Positions 1-5,327 of a stretch of DNA of 7,368 nt are shown piece by piece. The stretch's first letter is position 1, and each line of letters begins with the position of its first letter. The notes under the pieces are model-generated. The model was given only the letters and a program-made list of their open reading frames with translations, did no database searches and was not told the DNA's origin. The stretch spans positions 1-7,368 of the forward strand of contig JAEWCE010000014.1 in NCBI GenBank assembly GCA_023390785.1, in the 5' to 3' direction. The position numbers were made by a program, and so were the translations under genes. The stretch comes from Pseudomonadota bacterium (GTDB lineage: Bacteria > Pseudomonadota > Alphaproteobacteria > Rhizobiales > Devosiaceae).

Positions 1-27
1 CCCCCCCCCGTATCCCACGACGGCCTC

Positions 28-62
28 TGGAATACTGGATCGCCGCCTTCGCGGACGATGAC
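28..62. repeat. Small palindromic intergenic repeat (hairpin)
   Basis: The bases ATCG-CCGC (39-46) and GCGG-A-CGAT (51-59) form an 8-bp stem with one bulged A (position 55) and a CTTC loop. It sits inside a TACTGGATCGCC...GCGATGAC context. From memory, very similar short palindromes are scattered between genes in Bradyrhizobium and Rhodopseudomonas genomes; this was not searched. The stem is seen directly, the family membership is recall. The ATG at 58 that would extend the next gene lies inside this repeat, which argues against its use as a start. A run of nine C opens the window just upstream. Confidence 0.5.
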
Positions 63-154
63 AGCTGTGGACGGGGCGACGGCATGGCCACCCCCTCCCA
101 CACTTGCACCGCAACAAAAATCTTCCAAATTTTCCTGCATGAACAGTGAATTAC

Positions 155-184
155 TTCTCTTTCTGGCCCGGATCGTAGTAGAAT
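155..184 (+). promoter_or_regulatory. Weak sigma70-type promoter candidate before the persulfide dioxygenase gene
   Basis: TAGAAT at 179-184 matches the TATAAT -10 box in five of six positions, in a locally AT-richer stretch (about 111-190) of otherwise GC-rich DNA. The -35 match, TTCTCT at 155-160 with 18-bp spacing, is poor at three of six. Transcription would begin near 190 and give a leader of about 30 bases before the ATG at 220. No clear inverted repeat of the kind bound by the sulfide-responsive ArsR-family repressors (BigR/SqrR) could be made out by eye. Confidence 0.25.
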
Positions 185-219
185 CCTCGAAAACCAGTTC
201 CACTGCCGGACTTCCTGCC

Positions 220-1257
220 ATGATCTTCCGCCAGCTCTTCGACAGCGTTTCGGGCACCTACAGCTATCTCCTTGCCAGCCGCTCCGGCGGCGAGGCACTG
301 ATCCTGGATCCGGTGCTGGAGAAGGTCGACCGCTATTGCCAATTGCTGCGCGAGCTCGACCTCAAGCTGGTCAAGGCGGTCGATACCCATCTGCATGCCG
401 ACCACGTCACCGGCCTCGGCGAGCTGCGCGACCGCACCCATTGCATGACCGTGATGGGCGACCAGACCAAGGCCGACGTGGTGGCGATGCGGGTCGCCGA
501 CGGCGACAAGGTGACGATCGAGGGCCTGTCGCTCGACGTGATGTACACGCCCGGCCACACCGACGATTCCTATTCCTACCTGATGGGCGATCGCGTCTTC
601 ACCGGCGACACGCTCCTGATCCGCGGCACCGGCCGCACCGACTTCCAGAACGGCTCCTCGCGCGCGCAGTACGATTCGATCTTCAACCGGCTGCTGAAGC
701 TGCCGGACGAGACGATGGTGTTCCCGGCGCACGACTACAAGGGCGACACCGTCTCCACCATCGGCGAGGAGAAGCGCTACAATCCCAGGCTCCAGGTGCG
801 CTCGGTCGACGAATATATCGAGCTGATGGCCAATCTGAAGCTGCCCAATCCGAAGATGATGGACGTGGCGGTGCCGGCCAACATGCATGTCGGCCTGCAT
901 CAGGAGGCGCTCGAGAAGGAGGGCCGCGCGCTCAGCGCGACTGAAGCGATCCGCAGTCTCGGCCGGCCGGATATCCTGCTGGTCGATCTGCGCGAGGGCA
1001 ACGAGCGCGCCAAGCACGGCATGCTCGAAGGCGCTCTGCACGCGCCGTATCAATCGGTGGAGGAAAGCCTCAAGCCCGGCGGCATGCTGCGCGAGGTCGC
1101 AGCCGCCACCGGCCGCCGCATCGTGTTCTTCTGCGCCTTCGGCGAACGCTCGGCGATGGCGGTGGCGGCGGCGAAGGAGGCCGGCCTTGCCAATACGGCG
1201 CACATCGCCGGCGGCCTGGATGCCTGGAAGAAGGCCGGCGGGCCGCTCGTGCACTGA
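220..1257 (+). CDS. Persulfide dioxygenase-rhodanese fusion (ETHE1-like MBL-fold sulfur dioxygenase)
   Basis: Predicted cytoplasmic, 345-residue, two-domain enzyme. The first domain (about 1-235) is a metallo-beta-lactamase fold of ETHE1 type, which oxidises glutathione persulfide to sulfite with a mononuclear iron. Visible motifs are THLHADH (His57, His59, Asp61, His62), TPGHTD (His113), FTGDTLLIRGTGRTDF (Asp130) and PAHDYKG (His171). By analogy with human ETHE1 the iron ligands are His57, His113 and Asp130. The AVPANM stretch and the NPRL segment are also ETHE1-like. The second domain (about 240-345) is a single rhodanese with active loop CAFGERS, catalytic Cys305, suggesting sulfur transfer between persulfide and thiosulfate on the same chain. 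Such fusions are known, for example PRF of Burkholderia phytofirmans. The frame stays open upstream to an ATG at 58, but the ATG at 220 is preferred: MIFRQLFD begins exactly where ETHE1 homology starts, and the extra 54 residues look non-homologous and begin inside a palindromic repeat. The Shine-Dalgarno signal is weak. No neighbouring sulfide:quinone reductase or regulator is seen. Confidence 0.93.
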   Translation: MIFRQLFDSVSGTYSYLLASRSGGEALILDPVLEKVDRYCQLLRELDLKLVKAVDTHLHADHVTGLGELRDRTHCMTVMGDQTKADVVAMRVADGDKVTIEGLSLDVMYTPGHTDDSYSYLMGDRVFTGDTLLIRGTGRTDFQNGSSRAQYDSIFNRLLKLPDETMVFPAHDYKGDTVSTIGEEKRYNPRLQVRSVDEYIELMANLKLPNPKMMDVAVPANMHVGLHQEALEKEGRALSATEAIRSLGRPDILLVDLREGNERAKHGMLEGALHAPYQSVEESLKPGGMLREVAAATGRRIVFFCAFGERSAMAVAAAKEAGLANTAHIAGGLDAWKKAGGPLVH

Positions 1258-1274
1258 CGGGCCCACGCAGCTTC

Positions 1275-1304
1275 TTGAGATAAGTCAGCAACCGCCCACA
1301 TATT
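1275..1304 (+). promoter_or_regulatory. Sigma70-type promoter candidate before the 56-residue ORF
   Basis: TTGAGA at 1275-1280 (five of six to TTGACA) is followed after 18 bp by CATATT at 1299-1304 (four of six to TATAAT). Transcription would start near 1311, about 35 bases before the ATG at 1346. It begins 17 bases after the stop codon of the persulfide dioxygenase, so the small gene could be transcribed alone or by read-through. Confidence 0.35.
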
Positions 1305-1345
1305 CGGACTAGGATCGGATGCAGCATCACCATCCGGGACCAGCC

Positions 1346-1516
1346 ATGAGCAAGACCGCCAAGCCGAGCGCGCCACCCAAGCCTGCCGACGAGAAACCGG
1401 CGGACAGCAAGGCGAAGAAGCCGCTGCCACTCGACATCGACGACGACGATTACGAGGACGGCGACATCGCAACACCGAAGCGCGACCGTTATGGTCTCGA
1501 TGACGAGCCGTTGTGA
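1346..1516 (+). CDS. Small highly charged hypothetical protein (56 residues)
   Basis: I do not recognise this protein. It starts MSKTAKPSAPPKPAD, continues through a Lys/Pro/Ala-rich half (about 1-32), then an acidic cluster LDIDDDDYEDGD (about 33-45), and ends KRDRYGLDDEPL. There is no signal peptide, membrane segment or cysteine, and the composition predicts an intrinsically disordered soluble protein. The start at 1346 is preferred over the in-frame ATG at 1319 because GGGA at 1336-1339 lies at a workable distance upstream, and a promoter candidate precedes it. It follows the persulfide dioxygenase by 88 bp on the same strand. The sharp division into a basic and an acidic half argues for real coding, but the length alone cannot prove it. 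A chance ORF is the alternative. Confidence 0.5.
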   Translation: MSKTAKPSAPPKPADEKPADSKAKKPLPLDIDDDDYEDGDIATPKRDRYGLDDEPL

Positions 1517-1538
1517 GGGGGTGAAGCTTCCCCACGAA

Positions 1539-1763
1539 CAGTGCGTTCCCTCCCCTTGCGGGTATGGCTATCGCATATGAATGATACGGGAGCTGTCTGG
1601 GCTTGCTCCGCCTCTCCCGCTTGCGGGAGAGGCCGACGCGCTCGTAGAGCGCGGCGGGTGAGGGTTCTCGTCGCGCTGAGACGCCCTTGGTTAGTCTCAA
1701 TAGTCCCCGCACGGAGACACCCTCTCCCCAGCCCTCCCCCGCAAGCGGGGAGGGAGCGCAGTG
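1539..1763. repeat. 225-bp MITE-like palindromic intergenic element
   Basis: The ends form an inverted repeat: 1539-1561 (CAGTGCGTTCCCTCCCC...) is the reverse complement of 1739-1763 except for two mismatches and a 2-base gap. Nested inside are a perfect 10-bp palindrome CCTCTCCCGC-TT-GCGGGAGAGG at 1611-1632, a 5-bp stem CGCTC-GTA-GAGCG at 1639-1651, and arms GGGTGAGGGTTCTC (1655-1668) and GAGACACCCTCTCCCC (1714-1729) that are largely complementary. The last arm ends in a second hairpin, 1732-1754, with one bulged C. From memory, CCTCTCCC/GGGAGAGG-GGTGAGGG elements of this build are frequent between genes in Bradyrhizobium and relatives. No transposase is encoded and I see no target-site duplication. 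Read as RNA it would fold strongly on either strand and could end or insulate transcription. ORFs crossing it are not credible. Confidence 0.75.
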
Positions 1764-1887
1764 TGTCCAACAGCATCATCAAGATTGCAGCAGCTGCGCC
1801 CGCCCTACCTGCCATGCGCTTGCGTTCATGGACAAATAACCGCCCTTCGATAGTTTCCGCATCCCGAAGGAGCAAAACGGAACTGCA
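1764..1887 (+). promoter_or_regulatory. Leader of the first MFS gene; AAGGAG ribosome-binding site
   Basis: This non-coding stretch completes the 371-base gene-free region 1517-1887. AAGGAG at 1867-1872 is a strong Shine-Dalgarno match but lies 15 bases before the ATG at 1888, longer than usual; ACGGAA at 1877-1882 is closer but weaker. The segment 1820-1854 (TTGCGT, later GATAGT) is AT-richer, but the spacing of these boxes (23 bp) is too long for a convincing promoter. A further imperfect palindrome, GGGG-GT-GAAGCTTC-CCC, sits right after the stop of the small ORF at 1517-1533. Confidence 0.35.
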
Positions 1888-3099
1888 ATGGTCGACGTTC
1901 TCGCCGCACCGCAGCAAGGCAAGGCGGACAGCGCGCTGCGCACGCTGACGGGAATCTCGATCGCGCATTGGGTCAGCCACTTTCATCTGCTGGTCCTACC
2001 GATGCTGTTCCCGTTTCTCAAAGCGCAGCTCGGCGTCGGCTATATCGAGCTCGGCTTCGCGCTCACCGTGTTCGCGGTGGTGTCCGGGCTGACGCAGGCG
2101 CCGACCGGCTATCTCGTCGATCATTTTGGCGCGCGCAGGATCCTGCGGATCGGCCTCACGCTGGGCGGCTTCGCGCTGATCCTGCTCGGCCTGCATCTCA
2201 GCTATGTCTCGCTGATTGCCTGCGCCGTGCTGCTGGGCCTCGCCAACAGCGTCTATCATCCCGCGGACTACGCGATCCTGGCCGCGCACATGGACGAGGC
2301 GCGAATGGGCCGCGCCTTCTCGATCCACACCTTTGCCGGCTTTCTCGGCGGCGCGGTGGCGCCGGCGATCGTGGCTGCGCTCGTCGCCCTGTCCGGCGGC
2401 GGCGGCGCGCTGATCGCATCGGGCGCGATCGGCATTCTGGTGGCGCTGCTGCTGCTCGTCATGAACATTCCCGACGCCGGCGCCAGCAAGGCAAAGCCGG
2501 GCGCGGAGAACGCGCCGAAGCAGGCGGTCATCACCCCGGCGCTGATCACGCTGACGGCGCTGTTCATGCTGCTCAGCCTGTCGGTCGCCGGCATCAACAA
2601 TTTCGGCGTCGTCGCGCTGATGAGCGGCTACGGCACGTCCTATTCGGCAGCCAACGTCATGCTGACGGCGTTCCTCGGCGCCAGCGCCGCCGGCGTGCTC
2701 GCCGGCGGCTTCCTCGCCGACCACACCGAACGCCACGGCTATGTCGCGGCGGCTTGCTTTGCCGTGAACGCGGCGATCGTGCTGCTGATCGCGCTGGCGA
2801 CGCTGCCCGGCTGGGCCTTGACCGCGGCGATGACGGTCGCGGGCTTCCTCTCCGGCGTGATCGCCCCGTCGCGCGACATGCTGGTGCGTAACGCCGCGCC
2901 CGCTGGCGCAGCGGGGCGCGCCTTCGGCATCGTCTCCACCGGCTTCAATCTCGGCGGCATCGTCTCGCCACTGCTGTTCGGCTGGATCATGGACCAAGGC
3001 GCGCCGCACTGGGTGTTCGGCGCGTCCGTGATCTTCATGGTGGCGACGGTGGTGCTGTCGCCGTTCACGGAGCGGAAGCGGCAGGCTCCTGCCAATTGA
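1888..3099 (+). CDS. MFS transporter (12-TM, Fsr-like), substrate unknown
   Basis: Inner-membrane secondary transporter of the major facilitator superfamily, 403 residues, a normal length. The chain is almost entirely hydrophobic segments in two blocks of about six (roughly 20-192 and 216-392), separated by a hydrophilic cytoplasmic loop (about 195-215, DAGASKAKPGAENAPK). The MFS motif A is present between TM2 and TM3 (GYLVDHFGARRI, residues 74-85), and a related GGFLADHTERHG lies at 273-284 at the matching place in the second half. SVYHPADYAILAAH (121-134) in the TM4 region recalls the HP motif of fosmidomycin-resistance (Fsr) type exporters, but the match is too loose to name a drug. The start at 1888 directly precedes the N-terminal tail and has an AAGGAG upstream. 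It stands alone after the palindromic element and converges on the next MFS gene. Efflux of a small organic compound is possible, uptake cannot be excluded. Confidence 0.88.
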   Translation: MVDVLAAPQQGKADSALRTLTGISIAHWVSHFHLLVLPMLFPFLKAQLGVGYIELGFALTVFAVVSGLTQAPTGYLVDHFGARRILRIGLTLGGFALILLGLHLSYVSLIACAVLLGLANSVYHPADYAILAAHMDEARMGRAFSIHTFAGFLGGAVAPAIVAALVALSGGGGALIASGAIGILVALLLLVMNIPDAGASKAKPGAENAPKQAVITPALITLTALFMLLSLSVAGINNFGVVALMSGYGTSYSAANVMLTAFLGASAAGVLAGGFLADHTERHGYVAAACFAVNAAIVLLIALATLPGWALTAAMTVAGFLSGVIAPSRDMLVRNAAPAGAAGRAFGIVSTGFNLGGIVSPLLFGWIMDQGAPHWVFGASVIFMVATVVLSPFTERKRQAPAN

Positions 3100-3125
3100 G
3101 CGGTCGGTGTAGCTACAATTCAGAT

Positions 3126-3150
3126 GCCGTCCCCCCGAAGGCGGGGTCGA
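3126..3150. terminator. Hairpin between convergent genes, possible bidirectional terminator
   Basis: CCCCCC (3131-3136), loop GAA, then GG-C-GGGG (3140-3146) form a 6-bp G:C stem with one bulged C at 3142. It lies in the 82-bp gap between two converging genes, where a shared terminator is expected. There is no T-run on either side, so it is at best a non-canonical terminator. Confidence 0.35.
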
Positions 3151-3181
3151 CATTTGTGATTTGAGCGGGCGGTTCGCAGCC

Positions 3182-4531
3182 CTATGTCGGCGACACCGCG
3201 CCCTTCAGCGCGCCGGCCTGTGCCGCGGCACCACGGGTCAACCTCGCCCTCTCCGTGTTCGGCCACAGCAGCAACAGGCCGAGCAGACCGGAGCCGACCA
3301 TGATCACGGCGTTGATGGTGAAGCCGGTCATGTAGCCGTCGAGCGTGCTGCCGGCACGCTGGATCGTCGCGCCCATCACGGCCGGGGCGATGATGCCGGC
3401 CAGCGTGTACAGCGCACCGTAGATCGCGAGGATGGCGCCGCGCTGCGAGGTCGGCGTGAACTCGCCGAGCATCGGCGGGCAGACGACATAGATCGCGCCG
3501 CACAGGCCCGAGCCGACCACCAGCAGCGCGATCTGCAGGCCCGCACCCTGAACATGCGGCATCATCGCCAGGATCAGCCCACCCATCACCAGCGGCACCG
3601 AGCCGAGCACGCCGCGTGCGACGCGGGTGTTGTAGCCGCGCGCCATCATCACCTGCGAGATCCAGCCGGTGAGCATGACGATGGTGGCGCCGAACACCCA
3701 GGGCAGGATCGAGACGAAGCCGGCCTGGCTCTGCGAGAAGCCGAGGCCCTTGACGATGAACGGCGTGAACCAGGTCAGGCCGAGCGACAGCGCCCAATAG
3801 GCACCGAAGGTCGCGGCGACGCAGCCGATGAAGGTGCGCGAGGTGAGAAGCTGCAAGTAGGGAATTTTCTGCTCGGTCTCGGCAAGGACCTGCGTGTCCT
3901 CCAGCGGCCCTTCCTTGCCGAGCACGAGCCAAGCCGCAACCCAGATCAGGCCGACGATTCCGAGCGCGCCGAAGGCATAGTGCCAGGAATGATTGACGAT
4001 GATCCAGTTCAGCGCCGGCACCGCCAGGATGACGCCGAAGGCCGAGCCCTGCGACAGGATCGCGGTCGGCAGCGTACGCTTCTCGTCGGGGAACCATTTG
4101 TAGATCGCGTGCGCGGCGACCGAGAAGGCCGGGCCTTCGCCGGCGCCCAGCACGATGCGGCAGATCAGGAGCGTGGTGAAGGAGACGGTGCCGACCATCG
4201 GAAACTGCGCCAGCGCCCAGATCACCGCGAGCGTCAGCAGCACCCAGCGCGTCGGCACCTTGTTGACGATGAAGCCGACCACGATGGCGGCGATCGAGAA
4301 CAGGAAGAAGAACGAGGAGCCGAGCAGGCCGAACTGCTCCGGCGAAAGCTTCATATCGGTCATGATCGGCACGCCGGCGAGGCCGACGACGATCTTGTCC
4401 GCAAAGTTCACGACCATGAAGAGAAAGAGGAGAAAGGTAACGGTCCAGGCGCCCTTCGGCGTTGGCTTCGCCGAATCCCTGGATTGCCCTGCCGTCCTGC
4501 CCGCCGCATCGGGCGTTCCCTGAGCGCTCAT
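3182..4531 (-). CDS. MFS transporter, anion:cation symporter (ACS) type
   Basis: Inner-membrane 12-TM transporter of 449 residues. The N-terminal 28 residues are hydrophilic, then TM1 carries NFADKIVVG (Asp45, Lys46), the position where ACS-family members have a conserved acidic-basic pair. The TM4 region reads CRIVLGAGEGPAFSVAAHAI followed by YKWFPDEKRT (residues 124-153), which is the clearest family signature: R-x-x-x-G-x-x-E-x-P plus a WFP...R loop. ACS members usually import organic anions such as hexuronates, glucarate, phthalate or hydroxyphenylacetate; no context fixes the substrate. The TM2-TM3 loop is GFIVNKVPTRW (86-96), with Asn in place of the usual motif-A Asp and Pro in place of Gly. 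The start at 4531 is chosen because GGGGAG lies four bases upstream on this strand; the frame runs open further but that extension is unlike the family. The stop is TAG. It is transcribed divergently from the ABC operon. Confidence 0.9.
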   Translation of the reverse strand: MSAQGTPDAAGRTAGQSRDSAKPTPKGAWTVTFLLFLFMVVNFADKIVVGLAGVPIMTDMKLSPEQFGLLGSSFFFLFSIAAIVVGFIVNKVPTRWVLLTLAVIWALAQFPMVGTVSFTTLLICRIVLGAGEGPAFSVAAHAIYKWFPDEKRTLPTAILSQGSAFGVILAVPALNWIIVNHSWHYAFGALGIVGLIWVAAWLVLGKEGPLEDTQVLAETEQKIPYLQLLTSRTFIGCVAATFGAYWALSLGLTWFTPFIVKGLGFSQSQAGFVSILPWVFGATIVMLTGWISQVMMARGYNTRVARGVLGSVPLVMGGLILAMMPHVQGAGLQIALLVVGSGLCGAIYVVCPPMLGEFTPTSQRGAILAIYGALYTLAGIIAPAVMGATIQRAGSTLDGYMTGFTINAVIMVGSGLLGLLLLWPNTERARLTRGAAAQAGALKGAVSPT

Positions 4532-4590
4532 CGTTCTCCCCGCATGTGTTTTTGGCACTTTTTTGATTTGGCCGTCTTGGAAGCTAACAA

Positions 4591-4614
4591 CGGGTTCGAG
4601 ACCAACGCAACCCG
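4591..4614. promoter_or_regulatory. Inverted repeat in the divergent intergenic gap, operator candidate
   Basis: CGGGTT (4591-4596) and AACCCG (4609-4614) are perfect 6-bp inverted arms separated by 12 bases. The site lies 59 bases upstream of the MFS start on the minus strand and 59 bases upstream of the ABC ATPase start, a position from which one protein could control both genes. Six-base arms can arise by chance in GC-rich DNA. No regulator gene is in the window. Confidence 0.25.
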
Positions 4615-4673
4615 GCATTTCCACAGCAAGTGTGCTACGCAACAAGTCCTCATTCCGTCCGGCGCCATTCATC

Positions 4674-5327
4674 GTGCTGAGCATCAGAAATCTTTCCAAG
4701 ACCTTCTCCTCGGCCGGCGAACCGGTCCATGTGCTGCGCGGCGTCGATCTCGACCTCGGCAAGGGCGAACGCGTCGCGCTGACCGGCGAGTCCGGCAGCG
4801 GCAAGAGCACGTTGCTGCACCTGATCGCGGGCTTGGACGCCGCCGACGGCGGCACGATCCGGCTGGAGAACGTCGAAGTGACCAAGCTCTCCGATGCGGG
4901 TCGCGCCAGCTTGCGCCGCGACCGGATCGGCCTGGTTTTTCAGCAGTTCAACCTGATCCCAAGTCTTTCGGTCGCGGATAATCTGGTGTTTCAGGCGCGG
5001 ATCGCCGGCCGTCACGATGCAGCCTGGACCAACGAGCTGACCGAACGGCTCGGGCTTGGATCACTCCTGAAGCGCTATCCCGAGCAATTGTCCGGCGGTC
5101 AGCAGCAACGGGTCGCGATCGGTCGCGCCCTGGCGACAAAGCCCTCGCTGCTGCTGGCGGACGAGCCGACCGGCAATCTCGACGAAGACACCGCCGAGGA
5201 CGTGCTGGCGCTGGCGCGCGACCTCGTCGCGCGCACCGGCTGCGGCTTCCTGATGGTAACGCACAGCCTGCATCTGGCAGCAACGCTCGACCGCCACCTC
5301 ACCCTGCATGCGGGGCGGATCGCATGA
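4674..5327 (+). CDS. ABC transporter ATP-binding protein, LolD/MacB/YbbA type
   Basis: Cytoplasmic ATPase subunit of 217 residues that drives the FtsX-type permease encoded next. All nucleotide-binding motifs are intact: Walker A GESGSGKST (38-46), Q-loop VFQQFNLIP (Gln90), signature LSGGQ followed by QQRV (139-147), Walker B LLLADEP (159-165, catalytic Glu164), D-loop GNLD and switch His197 in MVTHS. The phrases ADEPTGNLD and LSGGQQQRVAIGRAL are typical of the LolD/FtsE/MacB group, which pairs with FtsX-fold permeases in lipoprotein release, efflux or mechanotransmission. The start is a GTG at 4674: V/MLSIRNLSKTF is where homology begins, no ATG lies nearby, and the upstream in-frame ATG at 4563 would add 37 residues unlike the family. 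The ribosome-binding site is poor. The stop overlaps the permease start as ATGA, showing translational coupling. Confidence 0.93.
   Translation: MLSIRNLSKTFSSAGEPVHVLRGVDLDLGKGERVALTGESGSGKSTLLHLIAGLDAADGGTIRLENVEVTKLSDAGRASLRRDRIGLVFQQFNLIPSLSVADNLVFQARIAGRHDAAWTNELTERLGLGSLLKRYPEQLSGGQQQRVAIGRALATKPSLLLADEPTGNLDEDTAEDVLALARDLVARTGCGFLMVTHSLHLAATLDRHLTLHAGRIA

Noticed and set aside
1..9. Run of nine C at the window start
   Set aside because: Could be a real tract or an edge effect; nothing in the flanking sequence gives it a function.
151..1266. 371-residue minus-strand frame opposite the persulfide dioxygenase, and similar long frames opposite the first MFS gene (1996-3153) and the permease (6092-7213)
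   Set aside because: His/Arg/Ala/Gln-rich shadows in the codon-bias mirror frame, with no recognisable motif and no start signal.
1489..1986. Open frames across the palindromic element (1489-1986 minus, 1541-1948 plus)
   Set aside because: They run through the inverted repeats and into neighbouring genes, have no family character, and are explained by high GC content.
4552..4567. Sigma54-like promoter TTGGCAC-TTTT-TTGAT before the ABC operon
   Set aside because: The -24 half is good, but the spacing to the -12 half is one base short and the essential GC is GA.
3161..4981. 606-residue open frame on the plus strand opposite the second MFS gene
   Set aside because: Arg/Asp/Gln/His-rich translation without domains, typical of the antisense of a GC-rich membrane-protein gene. 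The minus-strand frame has clear MFS motifs.
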